Source of the DNA: Sophora flavescens
Taxonomy: Eukaryota > Streptophyta > Magnoliopsida > Fabales > Fabaceae
DNA length: 64,000 bases
Assembly: GCA_030762895.1 (NCBI GenBank)
Contig: CM061069.1
Location: 21,343,630 to 21,407,629 of the forward strand
Reading direction: 5' to 3'
The notes under the pieces were generated by a model. The model worked only from the letters and a program-made list of their open reading frames with translations, was not told the DNA's origin and made no database searches. The position numbers and the translations under genes are program-made. Shown here piece by piece: positions 1-11,663 of this stretch; the stretch's first letter is position 1, and each line of letters starts with the position of its first letter.

Positions 1-85
1 CACACCCTCCCATCCACAGCATTGTCAAAGTGAAGGGAACGTATCCCCGAATACGTTATCGGACCCGTGTGGTACATCTATACTC

Positions 86-87
<2 letters not shown>

Positions 88-142
<55 letters not shown>
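88..142. repeat. (AT)n microsatellite
   Basis: About 55 bp of uninterrupted TA dinucleotides. Likely length-polymorphic. Confidence 0.95.
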
Positions 143-144
<2 letters not shown>

Positions 145-1865
145 CATAGTAGAAACCCAACATGAAATAAATAAAGCAATGGTGAGATATCAATATTGAG
201 ATTCATTATGATAACTACATGCACTACACCCAAACAAACATCATATATACATATTGTAACTATTTCCTACCGGTGGGATTCATACCCGACAACCAAATCG
301 TGATTTTTCCAAAAATGCATGGCACTTCAAAATCTATCCTATGATTCTTGACCTTTATTCTCCTGAGATCCTAACTTCCCTCATTCGAGCAATGATTAGG
401 CTGTGATACCCCTTAACACAATTGTCTCATGAGGTCGGCCTCTAAATTTAGGTCCGGCTCCAATTGTTCAAGGGTACCATGATGGAGCACCTAAAATAAT
501 ATTGGAATAGTTCCCTATTGAGTACATTCGTACCGGGTAACCGAATTCCATGACCCGAGGTTGCAAAGCCCCGAGCATTCACTGGATTTTGGAAGCCCGG
601 ATGTCCCAAAGACCCTAGAATTTATCTTTGGTTCGTAGCTAACTAATTTACCCAATTCACCCTTTGTGAAATTGTAGCTCGATACACAAGGCATGTCTTC
701 CCAAAATGGCATATCTGCCAGACTATGCATGTAAACCCCGTTATTATCGTAACAGTTCTGTTTCGTTTGTCTTTCCTTTTGTCGAGGCTTAAAGCTCCCG
801 ACTGCCCTTTCTCAGGTATTACAATTCCTTTCACCTCCAAAGTACAATTTCCTCTTAAGAACACTAGCCCGATGTCTCGACAATCTGGGTCCTTATCCTT
901 TCCTTTATTTTCCCAAAAGAGTTTTCGTTCGGTGAAACACAAATACTAAAACAAAAACTCCGAAAACTTATCCTAGTTTGTCGGAAAATTTCCGTTGTTC
1001 TTAAATTCTTTTCCAAAAACCCTTTTTTGATGAAATTCGTTTTAAAACGTAACGAAAATCATTTTTCCTCAAATTCCTTTATTATTATTTCTAAAAATCC
1101 ATTAATCCTTTTAAAATCATTTCTGATCCATATATTTATTTTTCTAATGTAAAAGATCGTTTTTCCTCATACTGTCGTTGGGCAAGAAAAAACCTTTCAT
1201 TTAAAAAAATTTCATATCATCAACCTTAAAACAATTTTTAAAATCCATTTTCATAAAACTAATATTTATTTCCATTTTTCCTGTTGTTTTCGAAAAATTT
1301 CAGAAGTGAAATTTTTTCACGGTTACGTCCTCGCTGTCACTCGTTAACTTATTCTTTCGTTAAAACCCATTAAAATATTATTATTTTTACCTTAAAAATC
1401 AAATCCCTTAATTTTCAAGAACATAATGTTTTCCTTAAATTTTATTAACATTTTATCCTTAATTTCCAATAAGCATGACCGATGTCAGGCTTCCAGCCAA
1501 TAACACAATCAACAGATATTTTATACGACACAATTTATCACATGCTTTCACAACCAACAAGAAATTCATACATCACAATTTATAGCATGCTTTCACAGAT
1601 AAATCATGCATCACAGAATATTACGCAATAATTTAAAACAAACACCACAATCTACCACAAATAATTACAGACACACCAAACAATTTATACACATAGTTAT
1701 CGAAACTCCTCAGGTAAACTCCCCTTACCTTAATGTGTGGATTTTTCTTCCTAAAACAACCTCGAAAATCTCAGTTTCCTTCACAAGACTCCAAACACAA
1801 TTACCAACACAATCCTTCACAAAACAACACATAAACAAGTTAAACTTTGAAAAAAACCTACTAGT

Positions 1866-2135
1866 TCCTATGGGTATGGATTCGCCCCAAGCTAGAAAAA
1901 TAGGCTAGATGTTTCAAAATTTCACATACTCTTAGATCCATGACCTTAGAGTAGTGTAGAGCTAGGGAAAATTGTCATAAGTTGAAAATGAAGCAAAATC
2001 ATCTAACCCATTTTGTGGGTAGGATTCGGCCAACACTTGAAAAATGGGCTAGGGGTTTCAAAATTTTACATACTCTTGGATCCATGATTCTAGAGTAGTA
2101 GAGAGGTATAGAAAATTGTTAGAACTCAAAAATAA
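1866..2135. repeat. Two diverged direct repeats, spacing about 145 bp
   Basis: The segment around 1870-1965 (tggattcgcc, taggctag, acatactcttagatccatga) is repeated at about 2012-2110 (aggattcggcc, gggctagg, acatactcttggatccatga). Both copies share gene-free context inside the LTR-like sequence. It looks like an internal duplication of an LTR. Confidence 0.75.
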
Positions 2136-3189
2136 GCATCCTATGCTTTTCTACAAAATTTTGAAGATATACATGAAAGTTGAAGAAAAATGGGTTTTGG
2201 ACATGATTCAATGGAAAATTGAAATAGGAAAGCTCATGATCATATAGGAAGAGATGTTACCTCTTGAAGATGGAGAAGAGATGAAGAGATTGATCCAATT
2301 TGAAAAGAAATCACTTAAGAACTTAGGTTTTTCTTTGGTTTTCTTTAGTTGTAGTTGATGAAAAAATTGTGTAAGTGTGAGTGTGGGGTGTGTAGCTGCC
2401 TTGACAAGAAGAGAGTGAGGGGGCAAGGTGAGTGAGTCATGAAGGTAAAATTATGGTTTCTAATTAATCCTAGGGGCATTTTAGTCTTTTCCTAACAAAA
2501 TATCTAAGATATTTAGAAAGCTCATCATGACTAGTGGTGAGTCATTGGTGGTGACTCACCATGCTCACCACAACCTTGTGACACTTGTCCTTCCCATGCC
2601 CGGTGTCCAGTTCAGTCTCAGCAGTTTCGTTTCCGACTCTTTTATTCTCCCGATTTAGGTTTTCCACAACCAATTTAATTCAAAACTTCGCCCGAACAAA
2701 ATATAATACTTTATTTTAGAGCGAAAATTTTGAAAGTCCCATATCACTTAAAAAGTGATAAGAAGAATTATCGTTTCGTTATCATGTCAAAATTAGGTTT
2801 TCTGACCAGTAAAATCTTACTGTCAGTAAAAACGTTGACCGGTTTTCGTGGAATTTTCAACCCAAAATTTAACCGTAGACTTTCGCCATGAAGTCGAGTC
2901 TAAATATGATTTTGTTTTAACCAAAATAATTTTATAGGTCTCGGACAAAAATATAAACAGGTATTTATTTATCGGTAAAGAAAACAGTAGAAATCAGGGT
3001 GTTACATCCAACAACTACCATGAAATTGTATTACAACTAAGCAAACGAGAAATCCTTCATTAGTAGAATTTATATCGATTTGATTTGTCTTTATGAACTT
3101 GTCCTCAACTTCTTGGTTCATATAACAATGTTCTTGAATATTTTCACTTTTGCCTTTTGGTTACTGAAGATATTCATGCTTGTAGTTTG

Positions 3190-3790
3190 AAAATGCAGCA
3201 GGGCGTGTGCGTATGGAGGGGAAAACACAACGCCTCTTTCTGAAAAAGTGGGGGGTTTTTTATTTTTTTATTTTTTCATAAATGGCCATTTAATCTGGAC
3301 CGTCATATCTGGACGGATGGTCCAGATCGCATGGCAGAAGAGGGCCGGAGAGGCTGTCGTAGGAGAGAAACCGAATCCCTTGAAGAGACTTGTTTGTAAA
3401 AGAATACTTGGTGTGACCTGAAGAGGTGTAGAATACTTATAGTAGTAGCTTGAAGAGGCACATCAGAGAATACTTGTAAAATGCTAAAGAGATTTTAGTG
3501 GAAAATCCTTCAAGTAGAAGGGATTGGATGTAGCTCTTGGTTAGAAGAGTGGATCCGAATAACATCGTTGTGTGATTATCTCTATCCCTTCTTTGCTTAA
3601 TTGATTTGAACTAACGATTGGGAATTGTTATTGAATTTGTTATCACTTTTCTTTCCAAACTTGTTTTCCTGCTTGATTTACTTTGTTCCTTTGTGTGTGC
3701 AAATCTGTTTTTACGAAAGGATTTTCGAAAAAGTTAAGAAATACAAATCAACCTCCCTTCTTGTTTTTCCATGTGTTTATTTCAAACTTA
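3190..3790 (+). mobile_element. SIRE/Maximus-like copia LTR 3' remnant
   Basis: The stretch has the layout of the 3' half of legume SIRE LTRs: several 'tgaagag..aatactt' phrases, then 'gggattggatgtagctcttgg' spaced as in the intact SIRE copy at 20937-29665 (compare its 'ggactggatgtaggcttacc'), then T-rich sequence ending near 'aaatcaacctccctt'. No primer-binding site follows, so the element is truncated. The next 330 bases (3791-4124) are AT-rich with nothing recognisable. Confidence 0.5.
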
Positions 3791-4124
3791 TAACATAAAA
3801 GCTTTTTCACATAAATCCCCCTTATATAAGTGTTTAAATAAGTTATTTATCTAATCGGGACCACAATGTCATAACATTACTTTGTAAATACCAACAAGAT
3901 ATATTAATTTTATATTATTTTTATTTATTAATTTATCACGTAAAAAATGACAAAATCAAAATGAATTCAATTATATTTTTAGACGATAAGATTATTATTT
4001 AAAATGTAAGAACCCATGGTACTTTATGGCTTCAAATAATGCACAATCAAATCAATGAGGAGTGAAAACAGTCAAAACATGACTTTGCTTTTTAAGCTTC
4101 GCTTATTATTGAAATAGACAACTA

Positions 4125-5290
4125 TAAACACGAGAAAGGGGTTGACTTGTGTTTATCAAACTTTAGATAGAAGTTAAAAACTTTTTCGCACACATAAGCT
4201 AGGGACAGACAAGTGTTTTAGCAAAGTACATACAAGTGACTTGTCTGATGGTTTTTCACAGAAAAACACACAAGCATGCAAGATTAAAACTTGTTTAATA
4301 TTCACACTTTAACCCCTTTAGTTAATTAACAGATAAGATTAACAAAATAACTAAAGAGATAAGGATAGAGATAGACACAACTATTTTATCCTGGTTCACC
4401 CCTTAACAAGTAGGGCTACTACGTCCAGTCCTTGGCAGCACCAAGTTTTCTTCACCATAACTGATTAGGTTATAGACATCAAGTATTCTTTACAGACCTA
4501 GCCTCTTCAGGCTCCAAGACAAGTATTGTTTGCACACCTAGCCACTTCAGGCTCACTCGGGTTTGTTTGAGAAAGGATTGTAATAAATAAAATATGCAAG
4601 TCTTTCACTAACACTCAGAAGAGTGAATTAAATGTGAAGTATAGAAAGACTGCGTAATAACTTGAAATGATTGAAGAACACAGATTGAAAGAATGGAGAA
4701 ATAAATGGCTGAGTAATGGCTCTTTTAATGTTGTGTTCTCTAAATCTTCATCTTCAATGACTTCTCTATTTATATCCTTCAATCAATTTGAGTCCATTAG
4801 AGACATTCCTCTTGATTTTTGGCTTTGAGCTGAGCTCCATTAAATACAATAGAGTTGTTCTGGGCTGCCATTTATTACATAGGAACGTTGGTTGTACTCT
4901 AAAAGTGATGGGCAGTACTTTATGCTTTGTGCAGCAACCAAATCAGATATGTTCAGGATGCTTTTGTACTTTACTGAGCATATTTCCCTTTTCGGGCAAC
5001 TTCCAGATGTACTAGGAAATAAAGCATGTTGGAAGCACTCATTTTTCTGAGTTTCATGGTTGTTTGAGTGTTTGACCTTCTGAAGTTCTTGATCCTCGTC
5101 AGGGGAAGCTTCAATAACCTCTGACTGAGTAGACAACTCTTAAAAGTTCCTCCGTCCTTAGGTGTTCATCATTGAGGGACCACAGACGGGTGAGAGCTTC
5201 ATTAGACAAGTTGACTAAAAGTCAACAAACTAGTCATGAGTCGAGTGTTCTCCATGTTTGACCAACATAGTCGTAGGGCAGACATGTGAT
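4125..5290 (-). mobile_element. SIRE/Maximus-like copia LTR remnant, minus strand
   Basis: Read on the minus strand this contains 'ggactggacgtagtagccc' followed by 'ggtgaaccaggataaaa', the diagnostic block of SIRE-type LTRs, and ends near 'aagtcaacccctttc' at about 4125. No internal coding sequence is attached, so it is a solo or truncated LTR. Its outer boundary near 5290 is approximate and I could not identify a target-site duplication. The two open frames of about 75-100 codons inside it show no domain. Confidence 0.5.
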
Positions 5291-5439
5291 AAATATACTT
5301 CAAAAGATAATATGCGCACTAGATAGATAGGTTAGCAACCAATATGGAGTTCAATTAAATCATTGATAAATGTTTAGTTTTCATCAAAACATAGGGTAAA
5401 TGCACATCAGACATTTAGAGACTTAACAATTATTTGTCA

Positions 5440-5736
5440 TTTTTTTTAAAATTTTTTAAGCAAAATTAGGCATGCAGAGGCATCACAATAGCAACAGACA
5501 TCCCAACTAGGTTGGCACCCCTGCTGCTACCAATCATCTCCAGCACACCTAAAGAATTTATTAAAAAAAAGGAAAAAGAAGAACAAAAAGATCAAGGGGG
5601 GACATCAACCAAAACCCATGACAAATCACAGATTATTTGAATCTATAGAAAGGAAGACTTAGTCTATTTCTAAAAACGTCCTCCCATATAAAAAAAGGAA
5701 TTGTGTCCCACCAAATAAAATCTTGAATGGTGAGAC
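5440..5736 (-). pseudogene. LINE ORF2 C-terminal tail and 3' UTR
   Basis: The last codons of the LINE ORF2 run from 5736 down to the stop at 5633 (tail containing IWWDTIPFFIWEDVFRNRL), a common C-terminal ending after plant LINE RNase H domains. The 3' UTR follows leftwards, ending in a run of eight T (the A-tail in element orientation) at 5440-5447. The tail is cut from the RNase H domain at 7018 by the solo LTR, with gagac on both sides. Confidence 0.75.
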
Positions 5737-7012
5737 TGAATGCGCTGTCGCCACGCGCCAAAAAGAACGAGCGTTTACAAAATAATGTAGATAGGGAAGC
5801 GACAACTCGGGTATCGTCTCTCAAGGACTCTTTGGTGTTGTTATTATTAACAGAAAATCAAAAGTTAGTTTTGGGGGTTGGTTGGATTGAAATAAAATAA
5901 AGAAAACAAAATAAAAACAGAGCAAGAAAACAAAGCAGTTAAAATATTATCAAATAAACTAAAGAACGATTAACCTACTGTTCTTGGTTTCCCACTATCA
6001 TTGGTTCATATAACTCTAAGCCCTAAGCAGATTCTAATCCCCTCCCGGTTGTAGCAACAATTTACAAGCGAAACCACTACTACAGATATATGTTCCTATT
6101 CCTGAATTAAGAAAACGGGGTTAATCCCTCATGAACTAAGCGAACATGAATGAACACACGCGAATTAAGCAAACGCGATTATATATAGGAACATAACATC
6201 ACCGAAACAAAACAACACAATACTATACATTCCTGAATTAAGCAAACAGAAACATATAGCATCGTATTGAAAAGAGAAAAGTAAGTGAAAACAGGAATTA
6301 CAGAACCTCAAATGTAAATGGAAACCAATCCTAGTAGATTAATCAAGGAGACTAGTTCTCCATTACAGACTTAAACACAAAAGAAAAGAAGTAAACTACT
6401 GAACTACAACTACTGACTAACTAGCCAAAAGCTAGCCCCCTCATCAGTTCTGTCTAAAACACTTAAATACAATTTCTGGATTTCGCTGGCTCGCGAGGCG
6501 AAGCACAGCTCGCGACGCGAATCTTATGAACAGTCTGCAACCTTTGGTATTCTCGCGGGGCGAACACACCTTCGCGAGGCGAGAATTGGAAGGGTCTTCT
6601 TATTACGCCCGTTATGAACATTCGGGGCCAACCGTGATGCTTTCTGACTTCCAGGCTCGCGAGGAGAATGGATGCTCGCGAGGTGAAACTCTTCAACTTC
6701 AAAACTGGCACAGTCGTGATCTTCAACACGGGTAAACCGTGATCATCTCTGACTTTCTGGGCTGGGTGACTCGCGGGGCGAGATATCCTTCGCGGGGCGA
6801 ACCAGAATTATTCATTTTTATTAACCTGAAAATAAGAAATAACAGTAAGTATTTTATTTAACTCTAAATCAACTAAATTAGCTTAAAAACACTTTACAGA
6901 CTCAAAATCTTACTTAAGGACAATCTAGTCTAATTTGGGTGAAAATGATATAAAATAAGCACAAAGTCATGGTCTTTACTAGTTATAAAACCAGTCAACC
7001 AGAGGCTCATCA
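5737..7012 (-). mobile_element. Solo LTR of an Athila-like Ty3 element
   Basis: A 1276-bp sequence begins TG and ends CA, flanked by a perfect 5-bp duplication gagac (5732-5736 and 7013-7017). In element sense (minus) it starts TGATGAGCCTCTGG, close to the LTR start of element C (TGATAAGCCTCTGG). No internal region is attached, so it is the product of LTR-LTR recombination. It interrupts the LINE coding sequence just after the RNase H domain; the LTR's first TGA now acts as the stop codon. It carries a GC-rich box array at 6481-6807. Confidence 0.9.
6481..6807. repeat. GC-rich self-complementary box array in solo LTR
   Basis: Several boxes of the form CTCGCGAGGCGA, TTCGCGAGGCGAG or CTCGCGGGGCGA lie in pairs, mixed with diverged 'cacgg..ccgtg' boxes (around 6605-6640 and 6712-6742), in an otherwise AT-rich LTR. 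Many boxes are themselves short hairpins, a TCGC/GCGA stem around a three-base loop. Similar arrays occur at the same place in the other Athila-type LTRs of this window. Confidence 0.85.
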
Positions 7013-7017
7013 GAGAC

Positions 7018-8560
7018 CATGATAAGCTAATCTATCCGCACAAGAGTTTCCTTCTCTAAAAATGTGGGAGACTACAAAATTCATGCTTCTAGTGATGTGC
7101 AAACAACTCGACCATCTATTCCTAATCTTCCAAGGAATTCCTTTATTTGTTTTGAAAACCTCTGCTACCAATTTTGAGTCACACTCAAGCCAAAGGTTCC
7201 TCCAACCTTTTTTACCAGCAAGCTCGATGGCTAACATTGCACCACAAAATTCATCTTGCAAAGCACTAGAGACTCCTAAATTTGAGGCAAAACACCCTAA
7301 AGAAGTGCCCCTGTAGTCCCTGAAAATACCCCCACAAGCAGACCAGCCCGGAGACCCCCTAGAAGCTCCATCAGTGCTGCTTTTAATCCAATTACAAAGG
7401 GGAGGGTGCCAAGTGGCTTCTCTTATAGAAGGGGCCAAGGATAGATGACCAGTGATATCAAAGGACTTCAAAATTGAAAACTCAGCCATTGAAGAAAGCA
7501 TGTTAGTAGAAGTTAAATTTCCTGATAAAGAGGCAGCAGCCATGATAGAGTTAATGGCTGATCTCATCGAAATTTGCTTGCATTCAAACCTTATTTTGTT
7601 CCAACACTTCCAGATTATCCAAAGAGAATTGATTATGGCAGCCATGATAGTGTTCAGGACCAGTTTACTCCAGCTTCTGTTACAAACAAGAAGGATTGAT
7701 TTGAAGGATGGAAAATCAATATCACAACCAATAACACTTCTCAACCAAATCCAGATATAAGATGCAAATTTGCAAGACAGAAATAAGTGACATGAAGTCT
7801 CCATTGAACTACTACATAGGCTACACATAGAAACTGTGATGCAGCCCCTAGCCATGAGATTCTCATCAGTGGGAAGCCTATTATGAATTAATCTCCAAAG
7901 TAAGAAAGACTTAGATGGAGGGATGTAAGGGAGCCAAATAGACTTGCACCAATTCTGTTGTTGAGCAACAGGATTTAAGAAAGTGCAGGCTTCCTTAAAA
8001 GAGAGACACCATCATCGGTCTTAGACCAAAGGAACTGATCTCTATAGGGACTTAGAGGGATTGTAATATCCTTAACAAGGGCAAGCATGCCAAAATTCCT
8101 ATCAGTTATGACAGCAGGGATAGACCAAGTGAAATCCTTTATAAATTCGCTCACTTTGAACTGCAATTGCTTGTGCAGAAAGTCTGGAATATTCAGAATG
8201 TTGAACACTTTGTCATTTAGCCATTTATCATGCCAGAAGTTCACTGAGGATCCACTACCAATTTACCAAATAGAATTGTCCAGAACCACTGAGAGGAAGC
8301 TCAGGATGGCAGGCCAGATTGAAGATTTTATGTAGTGAGGAGCTGGGATATTGCCTTTAAAGAACATGGCTTTTAAGAAGCTAGCCCACTGACTATTGGA
8401 AGACATCAATTCCCAGCAGAGATTTAGAGATGTGGCATCATTGATATTTCTGACAGATCTAAGACCTAATCCACCAGCAGCAAAATCAGTGCAAAGCTTA
8501 CTCCAAGAGACATTGCAAATTTTCCTAATATTGATGTCTCCTGATATTGAGCTTGTTTAA
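7018..8560 (-). pseudogene. LINE ORF2 C-terminal half: zf-RVT and RNase H
   Basis: On the minus strand the upstream part (about 8550-7975) shows the post-RT region (GGLGLRSVRNIN, then VNFWHDKWLND) with an in-frame stop near 8260. The open frame 7855-7010 (281 codons) contains a zf-RVT-like segment (CSLCSSSMETSCHLFLSC) near residues 11-28 and a type I RNase H domain over about residues 160-281: STDGASRGS with the first acidic residue, ECDSK, and IFREGNSCADRLA with the last. RNase H would remove RNA from the RNA/DNA hybrid. The copy is broken by a stop, lacks the RT core upstream, and is cut from its C-terminal tail by the solo LTR. Confidence 0.85.
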
Positions 8561-9864
8561 TGTTGGACGATTCTAGGCAAGTATACCTAGTCGCACAAGT
8601 AATACGGTGGTGAGTCTGGATATCGTTCTCAGGGATCGCGGACAAGTACCACTTCGTAAATCGGACTACTATCTAGATGATCGTTTGGATGGAAGGGAGT
8701 TCTTAACATGTAACAAAACAGACAAGAATAAAATGTTTTTTAGTCTTTTAGGAATTTTAACAAACACTTAACAAGCAAGAAGAGATGTGATTAACAAATG
8801 GATAAAATTGTCAGGGTTAGACTACACTAATCCTCCCTTGATTGCAATGAAATGGTTATTAACACAAGTCCTAATTCAATTATGACAATCAAGCCTTTTG
8901 AAATACTAAAACCCTAATGTCTTAGGTGGAATGAGCCTAAAATCCCAAATTAAACCCTAATGTCTTAGGTGGATTAACCTGAGATTTTGCATAAAGATCC
9001 AAGACTTATAAGATTGCAAGCACCCCAAGACCTATTCCAGATTCTTGAACCACTTGGCATTTGATTCATGAGCATACCTTAACATCAAATTTTCAATTGT
9101 CTATCAAAGCAACATATCATTCCAAGGATGATCAAGCCAATAAAACCATTAAGCATAGAATCAAATACTCATAAAGAATTAGAAACTTGTATTAAAATCA
9201 AATCAAGAGACAACCAAGTTCAGAAAAGCAAACATCTAACCCCAACAACAAGGGGTTTAGCTACTCATGATAAATTGAAAATACAAAAGAGAAAGAGAGA
9301 AGGGATGAAGAAAACTCCATAGAAGAATCCTCCAATCTTCTTCCAGTCCAAGAGCAGAGAAAACATCTCCTTTAGGGTTCCCAGCCGCCTAGGGTAATTG
9401 TTTGCTTCATAGAGTGATGTCTTTTGTTCTTCCTAGATGCCTATTTATAGATTAGGCGCGCATCACGGCCGTGACGGCCATCACGGCTAGGCCATGATCG
9501 GTTCTGTCTGGTTCAACTAGCAGGTCACGGCCGTGATGGGCATCACGGCTAAGTCGTGACCAATTCTGACTTCGGGCTTCTTTTCTTTCCATCTTTGCTT
9601 GATCATGGCCATGATGGTCATCACGGCTAGGCCGTGATGGGCTCTGTTTGGTACATTTTCTTCACTTTTCAAGCTCTATCTTCATCCGAGCTCCATCATG
9701 GTCAATCTTGAGCATTTTTCCCTAAATTCCTGCAAAACAACACCACGAAACCGCCTTACCTGCTCCAAGATAAAAACTAACTAAAAATCAAATTAAATAT
9801 ACCTAGACTATATGAAAATGCATGCAAAATGTACATGAAATATGAGGTGAAATCACACTCATCA
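8561..9864 (-). mobile_element. 3' LTR of Athila element A
   Basis: 1304 bp, TG...CA. In element sense it starts TGATGAGTGTGATTTC at 9864, directly after the polypurine tract, and ends at 8561. It includes three GC-rich box pairs at about 9459-9645. Confidence 0.93.
9459..9645. repeat. Three ATCACGGCCGTGAT-type box pairs in 3' LTR
   Basis: Each unit has a palindromic box (TCACGGCCGTGA or a variant) and, after 6-7 bases, a hairpin box ATCACGGC-TAG-GCCGTGAT (8-bp stem, 3-base loop), followed by 'ttctg'. Units start near 9464, 9526 and 9603, with some C-to-T decay. The same three units recur in the 5' LTR. Confidence 0.9.
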
Positions 9865-9903
9865 AATCACCCCAAGCTTAAGACTTTGCTTGTCCTCAAG
9901 CAA
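9865..9903 (-). promoter_or_regulatory. Polypurine tract and upstream hairpin, element A
   Basis: In element sense, a 7-bp-stem hairpin (TTGCTTG/CAAGCAA, 9886-9903, loop AGGA) is followed by 'aagcttggggtgatt' and then the 3' LTR. The G-rich tract is the expected primer for plus-strand cDNA synthesis. The hairpin is conserved in position at other such tracts in this window. Confidence 0.75.
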
Positions 9904-11111
9904 TCACCAAGGCCAGAAGATATAAATAATAAAAGCATGGATAGTGAACCAAGAACCCGAGCAACTAATCCAAGTGACAGGCATTTTCAAATAATACACC
10001 GAGAGACAATCAATTTCAAGTCCAATTAGAAGCTTAGGTTTCCTAGACTCATATTCTTACTGATTTGGGCACTCATTCTCACCTCTCTCAAGTGTTTAGG
10101 AATATATGATAATTCGCTCAATTTCCTCAAGGAATGAATTCTACCATAAGCTTGACTATCAACCAAACCTTTACTTTATTAATGAAAACACCTAAGAATC
10201 AATAGGTCTTTTACTTTGGTTGCAATGGGGCCATGGGATTAATCGTCAGGTGGGGAAATCAAGAAAAGGAAATTTCAAGAAGGCTAAAGAAAACATCAAG
10301 CATTGCAAAACATGACACCTTCTAAAATACCCCTTTTTTGGGGGGTTTTGATTCATTTTTCCACCTTTCCTTCTTTCTTTTATTTTATTTATCACTTTCT
10401 TGTTGTCATTCCCTTCTCCATATATACTTCTTTTTTCTTTTATTTGGAGAAGGGGAGAATTTTCAGCTCAAGAGAAATATTTTCCAACTTTCTCATCCCA
10501 TACTTTTTCAACTACCTTTTTACCCTTTTGTGTAATACTTTAGAAGGTCTCCTATCAAGCATCATTCATCAATATATTTCAAGGTACCAAGAAAAGTATT
10601 TTATTTTTCTATAGGCTCAAAATAGGGCAACTAAGGGGTAGCATTTAGTCAATCAAAGCTCAGAAGGCCGGAAAAATACCTAGTGCCTCAATCATTTTCA
10701 AAAATGTTTTCAAAAATTTTTAAGCTTCAAAATGGTTTCAAGTCAAGTTCTAGAGAAATACACTCCAAGAGGAATAACACTCTATCACAAAGAATGGAGT
10801 AGATTTAGTTAGTACCCCTTTTTGGCTCAAAAGTCTCACATTTAGTGATTCAAAAATCAATGAGAACACAAATCTATGGAACCACATGCTAATTATCAAC
10901 TATCACAGATCATCTCAAGAATTTTTATTTGTAGCCTAATCACAAGAATAAAAAAATTGGGTTCAAAAATTCACTATCTCAATTTATTTGGCACTAAGTT
11001 CTCACAATCGGATGCATAATCTAAGCAAGGGGGTAATCGAATCATGTGATCATGCAAAACTATGCCTATAAGAATGCAACATGCGAAGATACAAAAATAT
11101 CCAAAAATACC

Positions 11112-11151
11112 CCTACCCCAAGCTTAAGAACTTACATTGTCCCCAATGTAA
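11112..11151 (-). promoter_or_regulatory. Internal polypurine-like tract with hairpin
   Basis: In element sense: TTACATT-GGGGAC-AATGTAA (11132-11151), then 'gttcttaagcttggggta'. The layout matches the true 3' polypurine tract at 9865-9903, but the stem sequence differs. It may be an auxiliary plus-strand priming site or a relic of an older LTR boundary. Confidence 0.6.
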
Positions 11152-11245
11152 ATAATCAAGTCGGAGAGAGGAGAAAAATTGGAACAACTCACCAAGGCGG
11201 TAGCGGGTGCTGTCTCATATTTCTAGTCACAGGGATGCTGGAAAA

Positions 11246-11475
11246 TGGGTCACGGCCGTGATGCTCATCACAAGCAGGCCGTGATCAATTCTGGTCCATA
11301 GGTGCTGGCATGTCACGGCCGTGACCATCATCACGGCTAAGCCGTGATGCTCTCTGACCTTCAGGGTCCTCTCATCACGCCCGTGATGGGTATCACGGCT
11401 GGGCCGTGATCCTTTCTGATCTTCATGGCTGGCTCATCACGGCCGTGACCAGTGCACGGCCTGGGCGTGATGGTT
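11246..11475. repeat. Four ATCACGG/CCGTGAT box pairs outside the LTR
   Basis: Four units of about 60 bp, each with a TCACGGCCGTGA-like box plus an ATCACGGC-N3-GCCGTGAT-like hairpin and a 'ctctgac/ttctg' tail, start near 11250, 11314, 11377 and 11438. This array is internal, between pol and the 3' LTR, so the module is not restricted to LTRs. Confidence 0.88.
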
Positions 11476-11603
11476 GCTGACTTTGTTTCTCCCTACCCTT
11501 TTATCCTGAAAACACTTAACAAATTTATTAATTTGTTTTCCTCTTGATCTTCTCAAATTATTCAAGAGTCAAATTCAAAAACAAATGAAAAAGGAAAAGA
11601 AAA

Positions 11604-11640
11604 CTTGGGTTGCCTCCCAATAAGCGCTTATTTAACGTCA
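11604..11640 (-). promoter_or_regulatory. Conserved motif just after pol stop, element A
   Basis: In element sense: TGACGTTAAATAAGCGCTTA then TTGGGAGGCAACCCAAG. The second half is a TTGGG/CCCAA hairpin. It begins about 24 bases after the pol stop. Nearly the same sequence sits 30 bases after the ORF stop in element C (60623-60660). Function is not known to me. Confidence 0.75.
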
Positions 11641-11663
11641 CTATCTTGACGGGCCGGTGATCT

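Larger units (their letters stand above)
1..3006 (-). mobile_element. Ty3/gypsy LTR-like remnant ending TGTAACACCC
   Basis: On the minus strand the sequence starting at 3006 reads TGTAACACCCTGATT, a typical start of chromovirus (Tekay/Del-like) plant LTRs, and continues as AT-rich sequence without a coding region. The other end is not recognised and may lie outside the window, so the true LTR may be shorter than this interval. The short open frames here are unconvincing: no domain, low complexity. The interval also holds an AT microsatellite and a 145-bp spaced duplication. A second LTR start of the same type, in plus orientation, lies at 49519. Lineage is inferred only from the terminal motif and general appearance. 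Confidence 0.5.
9904..11663 (-). other. Non-coding 3' region between pol and 3' LTR, element A
   Basis: This 1.76-kb stretch has no supported coding frame and no env-like domain. In element order from pol it holds: the conserved motif at 11604-11640, a 7-bp-stem hairpin (CTCTTGA/TCAAGAG) at 11541-11568, a GC-rich box array (11246-11475), a second polypurine-like tract with hairpin at 11112-11151, then AT-rich sequence with pyrimidine-rich runs near 10320-10520. Confidence 0.8.

Noticed and set aside
9865..11663. Env-like gene expected in some Athila elements
   Set aside because: No frame longer than about 100 codons, no signal peptide or transmembrane pattern in the right orientation.
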